Positions 45,599 through 53,683 of a DNA stretch of 64,000 bases are shown here, piece by piece. Numbering within the stretch: the stretch's first letter is position 1; each line of letters begins with the position of its first letter. The notes under the pieces were generated by a model, which was not told the DNA's origin, searched no databases, and saw nothing but the letters and a program-made list of their open reading frames with translations. This DNA is from Paraburkholderia eburnea (GTDB lineage: Bacteria > Pseudomonadota > Gammaproteobacteria > Burkholderiales > Burkholderiaceae): positions 1 through 64,000 of the forward strand of contig NZ_PQGA01000016.1 in the NCBI RefSeq assembly GCF_002917095.1. Reading direction: 5' to 3'. A program made the position numbers and the translations under genes.

Positions 45599-46266
45599 GA
45601 TTGAAGATTTTTGGCTTCGTTTTTTTGGTTTTTTTGGTAGTGAGTGAAGCTTTTGGATCACCAGTGCAGGCGTCTCAGATTATAAAAGTCAGCTCGGGTG
45701 GAAAGGAATTTACATTCTTGTGCGGCTTGGATTCTGAAATCAAGGTGACCTCCGGCAACGAGAAAGACGATGCAGCTGCTGTGGTAATAGATCAAAAGTT
45801 AGATGATTCGGATAGCTGTGATGGGGCGGTATGGACTAAGGGGCAGTCAACGGGGGGCGAAACGATCCTTGTGATGATAAATCCGGGTAGAACCGGCGTT
45901 AACGCACAGATGAATGTCTACGCACTTCAGAACGGAGTAGCTAGCTTCGCAGGTTATCTCCCGGTCGGAGCGGACGATCTCGGAGGACTTAAATACTCCT
46001 TTGACTCTGATCAAGCCGACGGTGTTTGGAGAGAAGTGTATGGAATTTCAGATGGCAAGGTCAAAAGGCTTAGTGAGATCCAATTTATGCAGTCTGGGAG
46101 CGTATGTGTTGACAGAAGTGGAAGCGTGAGTGACGACGCACAGTGTGTCGGTAAGCGGATTATTGCAAGTGCAGGCAGGCCGCTATGCATTAGTTATGTT
46201 GGAAAAATTGGAAAAATCTCACCCGCTAGCGAGTGTTCGGAGCTTGCGAAGCATTTTTCAAATTGA
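45595..46266 (+). CDS. putative periplasmic immunity protein for the effector
   Basis: 223 residues, TTG start whose TTGA overlaps the effector stop codon. Residues 1-28 form a Sec signal peptide (RLKIFGFVFLVFLVV...VQA-S), so the protein goes to the periplasm, where the effector acts. The mature part has four or more Cys (CGLD, SCDGAV, CVDRSG, QCVG, LCISY, ECSEL) that may form disulfides. I recognise no family. The immunity role rests on position, coupling and export. Confidence 0.7.
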   Translation: MRLKIFGFVFLVFLVVSEAFGSPVQASQIIKVSSGGKEFTFLCGLDSEIKVTSGNEKDDAAAVVIDQKLDDSDSCDGAVWTKGQSTGGETILVMINPGRTGVNAQMNVYALQNGVASFAGYLPVGADDLGGLKYSFDSDQADGVWREVYGISDGKVKRLSEIQFMQSGSVCVDRSGSVSDDAQCVGKRIIASAGRPLCISYVGKIGKISPASECSELAKHFSN

Positions 46267-46329
46267 CTTCTATTTTTACGAAATACGATTTTGTTGTTGA
46301 AATGTCGGGCGTAATTTTGGGAAAAAGCG

Positions 46330-46581
46330 ATGCTAAACGTCATTCGGTTAGGCGATACGACAGATCATGATGGCGAGGTCATAACAGCATCCGAGGTCAT
46401 GATGATCCAAGGTAAAGGTGTGGCTCGAAAGGGCGACAGGATCAGATGCCCAAAGCACCCTGACGTCAACCCCAATGTAATTGAAGAGGGCGATTCGAAT
46501 ATCAGGGATCATGGGGTGCCAGTTGCGCGTAACGGCCATCTCGGGAGTTGTGGCTGTCGCCTAATTTCGAGTTTCACATGA
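46330..46581 (+). CDS. PAAR-domain spike-tip protein
   Basis: 83 residues. PAAR layout: NVIRLGDTTDHDGEVI opening, GKGVARKGDRIRCPKH with Cys/His zinc ligands, then GVPVARNGHLGSCGC. The tip sharpens the VgrG spike and may help dock the effector. Last gene of the island. Confidence 0.88.
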   Translation: MLNVIRLGDTTDHDGEVITASEVMMIQGKGVARKGDRIRCPKHPDVNPNVIEEGDSNIRDHGVPVARNGHLGSCGCRLISSFT

Positions 46582-46757
46582 TTGCAAAGTATGAGTGCTT
46601 TGCCGGGCGGTGTGCGACCGAAAGGAGGCTGCCTCGCGCTTACGTCGGCCTTGGCGCGTTCTTTTTGAGGTGGCTAACGAGCCAAGGTGGCGGCTCACTT
46701 CGCGGAAGCCGAGGGAAGACGGTAGAAGCTATCCCTTTGATTTATAGAGAGAACTTG

Positions 46758-46967
46758 CGCCATCCGATGTACGCATTCGCGATCCTGCTGCTCGTGGGCA
46801 CGCCGCTCATGCTGGGATCGTGGTGGGGGCTGGCGTGGGTGCCGCCGATGGTGGCGGGCGTCGGCTGGCGCGCCGTGCGCGAGGAGCGCGCACTGGCCAT
46901 GGAACTGCCGGGCTATCGCGCGTATCTGGAGCGGGTGAAGTATCGGTTCGTGCCCGGCGTCTGGTGA
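46758..46967 (+). pseudogene. C-terminal fragment of the isoprenylcysteine methyltransferase-like gene
   Basis: 69 codons from RHPMYA to the FVPGVW end, GC-rich again. RHPMY, the EERALAMELPGYRAYLERVKYRF block and the FVPGVW ending are hallmarks of the C-terminal SAM-binding half of ICMT-like methyltransferases. It has no start codon of its own with a proper upstream domain; the frame reads back into island DNA to 46548. It completes the N-terminal fragment at 40389-40628. Confidence 0.85.
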
Positions 46968-46991
46968 GGCCGGGCGCGAGCTGGCGCGTAT

Positions 46992-47780
46992 TCAGCGTGC
47001 GGGCGAGGCAGCAGACGCGCCCAGCGCATTCGCATAACGTCGATAGAGCCACGCCAATGCCGTGCTGGTGAGCAACGCGAAGGCGAGATTCGCAATGCTT
47101 TGGACGATCGCCAGCGCCGTGAACCAGCCAGGCGTCTGCACGATGGCGGGCGAGATGCCCGCGAGGCCCATGCCGATCAGCACGATCACGCCGCACACGA
47201 GCAGCGGCAGCGCCGCCACGCACGACACGCCGAACAGATTCCAGAAGTGCCCCTGGGTGTCGCGCCATGCGGCGCCCAGCGAGAAACGCCCGCCGATCGC
47301 CAGCGCCGGATAAAGCAGGCTGATGCGCACGCCGATGAAAGCCCAGATCGCCGCGACGACTAGTGCGAGAAAGGCTTCGCTGCCCATAGTCTGCGGCCGC
47401 AGTGCAATCCACAATCCGGCGCCCGTGCCGATGAAGAACAGCATCATCACCACGCCCAGGCCGAGCATGCGCAGCATCGGCCGCGCGCCGTTGGGCAGGA
47501 TCGGCGTCGTGCGCTCGTCGAGCAGCACGAAGCGGTAGATCTTCAGCGTGAACCAGAGATAAACGAGTGCGTTGAAGATCGACGCCAGATTGCCCAGCAG
47601 GACGAGGCCGGTGGACGGCACGTCGCCTTCGCCCGGGATCGGCCGGCCGGCCAGCGCGAGCCAGCCGAGCACGGCGTAGAGCGCGAACGCGCCCAGCATC
47701 ACGGCGGGCATGCGCGTGACGGCTTCCCCGGCGCTCACCCACGCGCGTTTAACGCATTCCATGAAGGTCATCTGTTGCAT
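46992..47780 (-). CDS. integral membrane protein, unknown function
   Basis: 262 residues from the ATG at 47780 (MQQMTFMECVKRAW). About six membrane helices; the hydrophilic links are short. It contains an amphipathic CVKRAWVSAGEAVTRMPAVMLG start and a GGRFSLGAAWRDTQGHFWNLFG loop, features seen in DUF-type membrane proteins of Burkholderiaceae. I cannot name a function. An in-frame start at 47966 is less likely. Confidence 0.75.
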   Translation of the reverse strand: MQQMTFMECVKRAWVSAGEAVTRMPAVMLGAFALYAVLGWLALAGRPIPGEGDVPSTGLVLLGNLASIFNALVYLWFTLKIYRFVLLDERTTPILPNGARPMLRMLGLGVVMMLFFIGTGAGLWIALRPQTMGSEAFLALVVAAIWAFIGVRISLLYPALAIGGRFSLGAAWRDTQGHFWNLFGVSCVAALPLLVCGVIVLIGMGLAGISPAIVQTPGWFTALAIVQSIANLAFALLTSTALAWLYRRYANALGASAASPAR

Positions 47781-47884
47781 GGTTCTTATGATCGAAGTTA
47801 CAGATGGCCTACAGTCTAACGCGGCGTGGGCGTTTGGCGTGGCTGGGCGCGCCGCTTCGTGTCGATTCGTGCGGATTATTCGGC

Positions 47885-48046
47885 CTATTTCACGGCGAAC
47901 AGCGTGAGGTTCATGAAAATCCTGAACGCGTAGCCGAGCGAAACCGCGCCGGCCACGCCGCCGCACCAGAGCAGCACGAACCAGAGCCAGCCGGGCAGGG
48001 TGCGCTCTTTACCCGGCTTCCTAGTGATAGTGGTGAGCGTCGCCAT
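47885..48046 (-). CDS. DUF2474-type small subunit of the bd-type oxidase
   Basis: 53 residues, ATG at 48046 and TAG at 47887-47885. A basic N-terminus (MATLTTITRKPGKERT) leads into one hydrophobic helix (LPGWLWFVLLWCGGVAGA) and ends TLFAVK. It overlaps the end of cioB by 26 bases in another frame. Such single-helix proteins (CydX, DUF2474) follow oxidase genes and stabilise or accompany the complex; DUF2474 goes with the cyanide-insensitive type. Too short for many gene callers, but translation is uninterrupted and sensible. Confidence 0.8.
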   Translation of the reverse strand: MATLTTITRKPGKERTLPGWLWFVLLWCGGVAGAVSLGYAFRIFMNLTLFAVK

Positions 48047-49025
48047 GATTGAGCTTGCCTCTGAAGACCCAGTAACCGAGCGCCGTATAGGCGAGGATGA
48101 TGGGCAGGATGAACGATGCGCCGATCAGCGTGAAAATCTGGCTTTCGCGCGGCGCGGCGGCTTCCCAGAGCGTCAGATGCTGCGGGATCGCGTAGGGCCA
48201 CAGGCTCACGAGCAGGCCGACATAACCGAGCAGCACGAGCGCAAGCGCGACCACGAACGGCGTCTTGTGATGACGCGACTGCACGGCCCAGCGCATCCAC
48301 ACGGTACAGGCGACCACCAGCAGCGGCACCGGCGCGAGACGCCAGAACAGGCCCGAGTAGAACCAGCGGTTGGCGATCGACGGATCTTGCAGCGGCGTCC
48401 ACAGACTCACGAGCGCGATGAAACCCAGCAGCATCACCGTGAGCGGCCACACGAGCTTATGCAGACGGCGCTGCAGATCGCCCTCGGTCTTGGCGACGAG
48501 CCAGCAGCTGCCGAGCAGCGCATACGTGGCCACCAGTCCGAAGCCGGTGAGCAGGCTGAACGGCGTGAGCCAGCCGAAGGCGTCGCCCGCGAAAACGCCG
48601 TCCTGCATCGGAATGCCCTGCAGGAAAGCGCCCAATGCAATGCCCTGGAAGAACGCCGCGCCCGTCGAGCCGCCGATAAAGGCCAGATCCCACAGATGCC
48701 GGGTGCGGTTGGCCTTGGCCCGGAGTTCGAACGACACGCCCCGGAAGATCAGGCACGCGAGCATGAAGACGAGCGGCAGATAGAGCGCCGAGAGCACCGT
48801 CGAGTAGACGACGGGGAACACGGCGAACAGTCCCGCGCCGCCCAGCACGAGCCAGGTTTCGTTACCGTCCCAGACGGGCGCGACCGTGTTCATCATCAGG
48901 TTGCGCTCTTCCTCGTCGGGGAAGAACGGAAAGACGATGCCGATGCCCAGATCGAAGCCGTCCAGCACGACGTAGAGTAAAAGGCCGAGCGCGATGATCG
49001 CGGCCCAGATGACGGTGACATCCAT
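48021..49025 (-). CDS. cioB: bd-type quinol oxidase subunit II (CioB/CydB)
   Basis: 334 residues. Starts MDVTVIWAAIIALGLLLYVVLDGFDLGIG, with PVWDGNETWLVLGGAGLFAVFP shortly after: both are CydB hallmarks. About eight to nine helices. It supports assembly of the heme-bearing subunit I, encoded 51 bases upstream. Overlapped at its 3' end by the DUF2474 gene. Confidence 0.94.
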   Translation of the reverse strand: MDVTVIWAAIIALGLLLYVVLDGFDLGIGIVFPFFPDEEERNLMMNTVAPVWDGNETWLVLGGAGLFAVFPVVYSTVLSALYLPLVFMLACLIFRGVSFELRAKANRTRHLWDLAFIGGSTGAAFFQGIALGAFLQGIPMQDGVFAGDAFGWLTPFSLLTGFGLVATYALLGSCWLVAKTEGDLQRRLHKLVWPLTVMLLGFIALVSLWTPLQDPSIANRWFYSGLFWRLAPVPLLVVACTVWMRWAVQSRHHKTPFVVALALVLLGYVGLLVSLWPYAIPQHLTLWEAAAPRESQIFTLIGASFILPIILAYTALGYWVFRGKLNHGDAHHYH

Positions 49026-49076
49026 GTTGCGTTGCCTCGTTTCTGTATGCGTATGAAGGGTCGCCGCAGCGGCGCG

Positions 49077-50549
49077 TCAGGCGTCGATCAGTTCACCGGC
49101 GGCGGCCATCGGGCGGCGCGCGGTCTGGTTCGCGGCGATCGCGGGGTGGGCAACGACTACGCCGCCGTCGTGATCGCCGTGGCCATCGTGGCCACCGTGG
49201 GAAGGCTCGCCGGGCAGCGCCGGGCCGTTGCGCATGAGCTTGAGCAGGTAGTAGATGCCCGTGCCGAACACGAGGAAATACACGAACACGAAGGCCATCA
49301 GCGAAATGCCCACTTGCTGCGACGTGAGCGGCGACACCGCCTGCGACGTGCGCATCACGCCATAGACCACCCACGGCTGGCGGCCCGCTTCGGTCGTGAT
49401 CCAGCCCGCGAGCAGCGTGATGAAGCCCGTCGGCCCCATCGCCAGCGCGAAGCGCTGGAACAGCTTCGATTCGTAGAGCGTGCCGCGCTTGCGCAGCCAC
49501 CAGCCGCTAACGCCCAGCACGATCATCAGGATGCCCAGGCCAACCATCACGCGGAAGGTCCAGAAAATCAGCGTCGAGTTCGGGCGATCCTGGGGCGGGA
49601 ACGTCTTGAGACCGCGAATCTCGCCGTCCCAGCTATGGGTGAGGATCAGGCTGCCAAGGTGCGGCACCTGCACGGCGTAGCGCGTGGTTTCCGCCTTCAT
49701 GTCGGGAATGCCGAACAGATTGAGCGCGGTGCCGCCGTGTTCGGTGTCCCAGATGCCTTCGATCGCAGCGATCTTGGCGGGCTGGTATTCACGCGTGTTC
49801 AGGCCGTGCGCATCGCCCACGAAAGCCTGCACCGGCGCGAGCACGAGCAGCATGCCCAGCGCCATCGAGAACATCTTCTTCACGGCCGGATCGCGGCGGC
49901 CCTTGAGCAGGTGCCACGCGCCCGTCGCGGCCACCACGAGCGCGGCGACGATGAAGGCGGCGATCGCCATGTGCGCGAGGCGGTACGGGAACGACGGATT
50001 GAAGATGATCTTGAGCCAGTCGGTCGGTACGACGTGGCCGTTCTCGATCTTGAAGCCTTGCGGCGTCTGCATCCAGCTATTCGAGGCGAGAATCCAGAAC
50101 GTCGAAATCAGCGTGCCGACGGCGACCATCAGCGTCGCGCCGAAGTGAGCGCGCTCGCTCACGCGGTTCCAGCCGAACAACATGATGCCGAGGAAGCCCG
50201 CTTCGAGAAAGAACGCGGTCATGACCTCGTACATGAGCAGCGGCCCGGTAATGGGACCGGCGAACGACGAGAAACCGGCCCAGTTGGTGCCGAACTCGTA
50301 GCTCATCACGACGCCGGAGACGACGCCCATGCCGAAGGCCACGGCGAAGATCTTCGACCAGAAGTGGCAAAGCTCTTTGTAGAAGGGTTTGCGCGTCTTG
50401 AGCCAGCAAGCTTCGAGCACGGCGATGAAACTCGCGAGGCCGATGGAGAGCGCCGGAAAGACGATGTGGAAGGAGACCGTGAAGGCGAACTGGAGCCGGG
50501 CCAGATCGAATGCCGATAGCGCCGGCAAGGTGGGGAGTGACGGGGGCAT
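49077..50549 (-). CDS. cioA: bd-type quinol oxidase subunit I (CioA/CydA)
   Basis: 490 residues. Heme-ligand regions are visible: His in TVSFHIVFPALSIG, the Glu-containing LLMYEVMTAFFLEAGFLGIMLFGWNRV, and GWITTEAGRQPWVVYGVMRT. The loop after LNLFGIPDMKAE is short, as in the cyanide-insensitive oxidases rather than the long-loop E. coli CydA. A C-terminal tail is rich in His, Gly and Asp. It oxidises ubiquinol and reduces O2 in the inner membrane, useful at low oxygen or under respiratory poisons. The cio name is by loop length and DUF2474 linkage. Confidence 0.93.
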   Translation of the reverse strand: MPPSLPTLPALSAFDLARLQFAFTVSFHIVFPALSIGLASFIAVLEACWLKTRKPFYKELCHFWSKIFAVAFGMGVVSGVVMSYEFGTNWAGFSSFAGPITGPLLMYEVMTAFFLEAGFLGIMLFGWNRVSERAHFGATLMVAVGTLISTFWILASNSWMQTPQGFKIENGHVVPTDWLKIIFNPSFPYRLAHMAIAAFIVAALVVAATGAWHLLKGRRDPAVKKMFSMALGMLLVLAPVQAFVGDAHGLNTREYQPAKIAAIEGIWDTEHGGTALNLFGIPDMKAETTRYAVQVPHLGSLILTHSWDGEIRGLKTFPPQDRPNSTLIFWTFRVMVGLGILMIVLGVSGWWLRKRGTLYESKLFQRFALAMGPTGFITLLAGWITTEAGRQPWVVYGVMRTSQAVSPLTSQQVGISLMAFVFVYFLVFGTGIYYLLKLMRNGPALPGEPSHGGHDGHGDHDGGVVVAHPAIAANQTARRPMAAAGELIDA

Positions 50550-50755
50550 GGGCGTGCTTTGTGCGTACGTGTGGCTTGCTGGTTCGTCGGAAACACCGCG
50601 CGGCGCGCGCAGCGCGGCGGCGGGGAGACCGTCGCGCGAAGCGTCGTGCGAATGGACGTAAGCGTAGGGGAAGCGCGCGCGTTTTGCTGCGCCGCCCTAT
50701 GCGCCAGCATGTCGCAGCCGTCAATCGTCAGCCGACGATTTCATGCGCTAAAGCA

Positions 50756-50769
50756 TTGATATGGATTAA
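50756..50769. promoter_or_regulatory. candidate FNR/ANR box
   Basis: TTGATATGGATTAA matches the FNR consensus TTGAT-N4-ATCAA at nine of ten fixed positions. About 207 bases upstream of the cioA start. Oxygen control of cio genes by ANR is known in Pseudomonas. Confidence 0.55.
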
Positions 50770-50792
50770 TTTAACGCGAGATTTGCTGCCGC

Positions 50793-50806
50793 TTGATTTA
50801 GCGCAA
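50793..50806. promoter_or_regulatory. second, weaker FNR/ANR-like site
   Basis: TTGATTTAGCGCAA: perfect left half TTGAT, right half CGCAA with three of five matches. It lies 23 bases beyond the first site. Confidence 0.35.
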
Positions 50807-50933
50807 GGTGTGCGCACTGCGGCAATATGCGTCAATTTTCGGGGCGGGTGCGCGCGGTGCGTCAATTAGCCCAGGTGCGCAAAGAAACGGTGTTCGAACC
50901 GGAATTTTTGAGCGGAAGCCAGAAGGGAGAAAT

Positions 50934-50960
50934 GAAGCGTCGCGGGCAAAGCGACGCTTC
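50934..50960. terminator. strong hairpin after the tautomerase gene
   Basis: GAAGCGTCGC/GCGACGCTTC is a perfect 10-bp stem with a 7-base loop. On the minus strand it follows the tautomerase gene, but the T-run comes before the stem, not after, so it is not a textbook intrinsic terminator. It may protect or end that transcript. Confidence 0.45.
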
Positions 50961-51004
50961 GCAAAAAAATAATCAGGATACCGATTTAAACAGTGGTGTG
51001 AGGC

Positions 51005-51193
51005 TCAGCGCGGATCGCTCCAGAGCTTGCCGGCCGTCGCCCAGTTTTCCGGTTTGACGTCGTGAAAAATGATATCGACGGACTGGGCATCGCAGCCCAG
51101 GACCTTGACGGTGGTTTCGGTGAGTGCGGCGGCGAGTTCGCGTTTTTTCTCGACGCTGCGGCCTTCGAACAGTTCGACGTGGAACGTGGGCAT
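51005..51193 (-). CDS. 4-oxalocrotonate tautomerase-family protein
   Basis: 62 residues from the ATG at 51193 (GGAGAT site), exactly the size of the family. The catalytic N-terminal Pro follows the start Met (MPTFHVELFEGRS), and KVLGCDAQSVDIIFHDVKPENWA is the usual second half. Hexameric tautomerases move protons in keto-enol substrates. Third gene of the urea transporter-aldolase-tautomerase operon, 38 bases after the aldolase gene; a longer frame upstream is an artefact. Confidence 0.9.
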   Translation of the reverse strand: MPTFHVELFEGRSVEKKRELAAALTETTVKVLGCDAQSVDIIFHDVKPENWATAGKLWSDPR

Positions 51194-51231
51194 GGGGATC
51201 TCCTGGTGGATGTTCAGAACGATGAGGGGTT

Positions 51232-52005
51232 TCAGTCGCGATACGACGGGTCGAGGCGGTCGAGTTTGCGCAGGAGCGCGGGCCATTCGAGCTCGCCTTC
51301 GATCGCGCCGCCGTCGTACCACTGCGTGGCGGTGCGCGCGCAGACCTCGGGCGGCGGCATGACGAGCGGCACGCCGCCGGCCTGCGCCTGCAACTGGATT
51401 TCGCAGGCCTTGATGAGCGTGGCCATCAGCACCCAGGCTTCGGCCACGGTGCGGCCCGTGGTGAGCGTGCCGTGATTGCGCAGCAGCATCGCGGGCTTGT
51501 CGCCGAGGCTGGCGGTCAGGCGCGCGCCTTCGGCGGGCGTGAACGCCAGGCCCTCGTAATCATGCCAGGCCAGGTGGCCGTAGAAGCGCAGCGCGTGCTG
51601 CGAGGCGGGCAGCAGGCCGTCGCGCTGGATCGACACGGCGATGCCCGCAGTATTGTGCAGATGCATCACGCAAACGGCGTCGGCGCGCGCGAGATGCACG
51701 GCCGCGTGCAGCGCGAAGCCGGTCGCGTTGACGGGATGCTCGCTGTTGCCGACGATGCGGCCCTCGGTGTCGATCTTGACGAGATTCGAGGCACGCACTT
51801 CGTCGAAGGCGAGGCCGAACGGATTGATGAGGAAGCGGCCCGGCTCGCCGGGCACGGCGGCCGAGACGTGCGTGTAGATGAGGTCGTCCCAGCCGTACAG
51901 CGCGATCAGCCGGTAGGCGGCGGCCAGATCGACGCGCAGTTGCCGCTCGGCTGCGGAAATCGGCGTGGCGTCGGCGATACCGGCCGGGCGATGGGCGAAT
52001 GACAT
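51232..52005 (-). CDS. class II aldolase/adducin-family protein
   Basis: 257 residues. Metal ligands are seen as His pair in VMHLHNTAG and His in LLRNHGTLT; YGWDDLIYTHVSA and FLINPFGLAFDEV open the domain. Related enzymes cleave sugar phosphates or act on small hydroxy acids, and some act as decarboxylases or in urate/allantoin-side pathways; the substrate is not known. Twelve bases after the urea transporter gene. Confidence 0.9.
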   Translation of the reverse strand: MSFAHRPAGIADATPISAAERQLRVDLAAAYRLIALYGWDDLIYTHVSAAVPGEPGRFLINPFGLAFDEVRASNLVKIDTEGRIVGNSEHPVNATGFALHAAVHLARADAVCVMHLHNTAGIAVSIQRDGLLPASQHALRFYGHLAWHDYEGLAFTPAEGARLTASLGDKPAMLLRNHGTLTTGRTVAEAWVLMATLIKACEIQLQAQAGGVPLVMPPPEVCARTATQWYDGGAIEGELEWPALLRKLDRLDPSYRD

Positions 52006-52017
52006 GGCGGCGCTCCT

Positions 52018-52941
52018 TCAGCGGACGGGAGGGTGATTCGGCTGGCGCGGCGGCCGCAAACGCCACGCGAGATGCACGCCCCAACCCGCGAGCGCGAACG
52101 GCGCGGTCATCGCGGGCAGGCCCAGCCGCACAGCGGCCAGATGCAAGGCTGCGGCCAGCATCGTCGCACAGATCGCGGCGCGCGGGCCGAGCGAGCTTGC
52201 GGTCAGCGCCGCGAGCGCGCCGTTGAAGCCGCAAAGGCCGGCGGCGAAACTCGCGCCCGGCGCGCCTAGCACGTATTCGAGCGCGCTCGCCAGCGCCGCG
52301 CCGCCAAGCGCGTAAGCCGCCGCGCGCCGCGACGACCACGCGATGCCCGCCAGCAGGACGAGGCCCGGCAGCGCCCCGGAGGCGAATACGGTTTGTGCGA
52401 GACCGCTCAACAGTCCCGCAAACGCGTCGGTGGCATTCACGGCAGCAGGCATCGGGGAGGCGGCTGCGACGGCGCGCTCGCCGCCCGCGCCCAGCGCGAG
52501 CCAGAGCCACGTCGCGGCCAGGCAAGGCGCCGAATACACCGCCAGATTCGCGCGGCTCAACGCGCGCACAAGCGGCGTGCCGAGCCAGGCGCTGAACGCC
52601 GCCGCGAGCAGCGCGAGCGCGAACGCCGTGGCGGAATCGGCGCAGAAGGTGACGGCCGCCAGCCCCGCGAGCGCCCCGTTGAAGCCCGCCAGACCGTCGC
52701 GGATGGCATCGAACGGCGCGCGGCCCAGCAGCGCGCAGACATTGGCGGTGGTCGCGCCAATCAGCGCCGCGCAGGCCAGCCGCAGGTCGCAAAGCGCCAG
52801 CGCGGCGAGCACGCAGACGCCCGTGCCCGCGTGCTTTTGCAGGACGATCTGGCCGAGGCTGCGCAGCAGCGTGCGCAACGGCTCGGCGAGGCTGGCGGCG
52901 GAGTCGACTGAAGCGGCTCGAACGGTCGCGTGGCTTGACAT
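52018..52941 (-). CDS. urea transporter (UT family)
   Basis: 307 residues with about ten helices. The internal duplication of the UT fold is visible as GLAGFNGALAGLA near 85 and GLCGFNGALAALT near 237, the family's signature. LLRSLGQIVLQKHAGTGVCVL opens the first half. It would conduct urea across the inner membrane. No urease genes are in the window. Confidence 0.87.
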   Translation of the reverse strand: MSSHATVRAASVDSAASLAEPLRTLLRSLGQIVLQKHAGTGVCVLAALALCDLRLACAALIGATTANVCALLGRAPFDAIRDGLAGFNGALAGLAAVTFCADSATAFALALLAAAFSAWLGTPLVRALSRANLAVYSAPCLAATWLWLALGAGGERAVAAASPMPAAVNATDAFAGLLSGLAQTVFASGALPGLVLLAGIAWSSRRAAAYALGGAALASALEYVLGAPGASFAAGLCGFNGALAALTASSLGPRAAICATMLAAALHLAAVRLGLPAMTAPFALAGWGVHLAWRLRPPRQPNHPPVR

Positions 52942-53128
52942 GGCGGGACGAAAGCGAAGGAACGCGGGCAGGCGCGAATAGGCGACGCCAGGCGGCGCTG
53001 TGCGCCGCTACGCGAGGATAGGCGAAGCGCGCCGTCTTGCGCATGCGCAAGCGTGATAGTCGCTATTTGCGGGCTGTGTCAGGATAGCCGTTGACGGCTA
53101 ACGCGGAACATTCAATACGGAGAGCACC

Positions 53129-53683
53129 ATGCGCGAAGTACGTTGGGCTTCGAAGGAAAGCGAAGGCATCGAGCATCTGGCATTCGATTCAGACGGCGAC
53201 GGGATCCGCGTGGAAAGCGTGGTCGTCGGCCAGCGTTACGGCGAGGCTTACGGCCTTTGTTACACGGTGCACTGCGATTCGCTCTGGCGCGTGACGTATG
53301 CCGCGTTTCGCGTGATGGGTGGTGCGAGCTTCGCCATGTACGGTGACGGACTGGGCCATTGGCGCGACGGCGAAGGCCGCGCGATCGACGCGATCGAAGG
53401 CTGTATCGACATCGATCTTGCGGCCACGCCGTTTACCAATTCGCTGCCGATCCGCCGCCTGGGCCTCGCGCGCGGCGAGCGTCGTCCGATCGAGGTCGCC
53501 TATATTGCCGCGCCGGAACTCGTGCCCACGCGCGTCGCCCAGGCGTACGTGTGCATCGAGCCGGATCGCGAATACCGCTACGAAGGCATTTTTCGCGACT
53601 TCACCGCGAGACTGAAGATCGACGCGGACGGACTCGTGATCGACTATCCCACCTTGTTTCGCCGTTTGCCTTCGCCCGCGTGA
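53129..53683 (+). CDS. putative glycolipid-binding domain protein
   Basis: 184 residues, cytoplasmic (no signal peptide). The pattern (REVRWASKESEGIEHLAF, LCYTVHCDSLWRVTYAAF, CIDIDLAATPFTNSLPIRRL) fits the putative glycolipid-binding family PF06475, whose role is unclear. Its stop codon directly abuts the stop of the convergent MscS gene: no base lies between them. Confidence 0.8.
   Translation: MREVRWASKESEGIEHLAFDSDGDGIRVESVVVGQRYGEAYGLCYTVHCDSLWRVTYAAFRVMGGASFAMYGDGLGHWRDGEGRAIDAIEGCIDIDLAATPFTNSLPIRRLGLARGERRPIEVAYIAAPELVPTRVAQAYVCIEPDREYRYEGIFRDFTARLKIDADGLVIDYPTLFRRLPSPA

Larger units (their letters stand above)
40629..46757. other. type VI secretion VgrG-effector island inserted in the methyltransferase gene
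   Basis: About 6.1 kb of visibly AT-richer DNA between the two halves of one gene. It holds vgrG, a peptidoglycan-hydrolase effector, a putative immunity gene and a PAAR gene, all plus strand. No integrase, transposase or obvious flanking repeat is seen. Boundaries are set by where similarity to the methyltransferase stops. Bases 40629-40904 carry only a promoter-like stretch, and 46582-46757 hold no recognisable gene. Confidence 0.8.
50550..51004. other. 455-bp region upstream of cioA
   Basis: Contains two FNR/ANR-like sites (50756-50769 and 50793-50806) and a perfect 10-bp hairpin (50934-50960). It is the leader of the cio operon on the minus strand and the downstream region of the tautomerase gene. 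No gene seen. Confidence 0.6.

Noticed and set aside
46548..46757. Start of an intact protein ending at 46967
   Set aside because: The first 70 codons are unrelated low-GC sequence; only the last 69 codons match the methyltransferase family, so this is a chance fusion at the island junction.
40629..46757. Phage or transposon carrying the VgrG genes
   Set aside because: No integrase, transposase, capsid or clear terminal repeats were found; VgrG, PAAR and effector genes point to T6SS rather than a phage tail.
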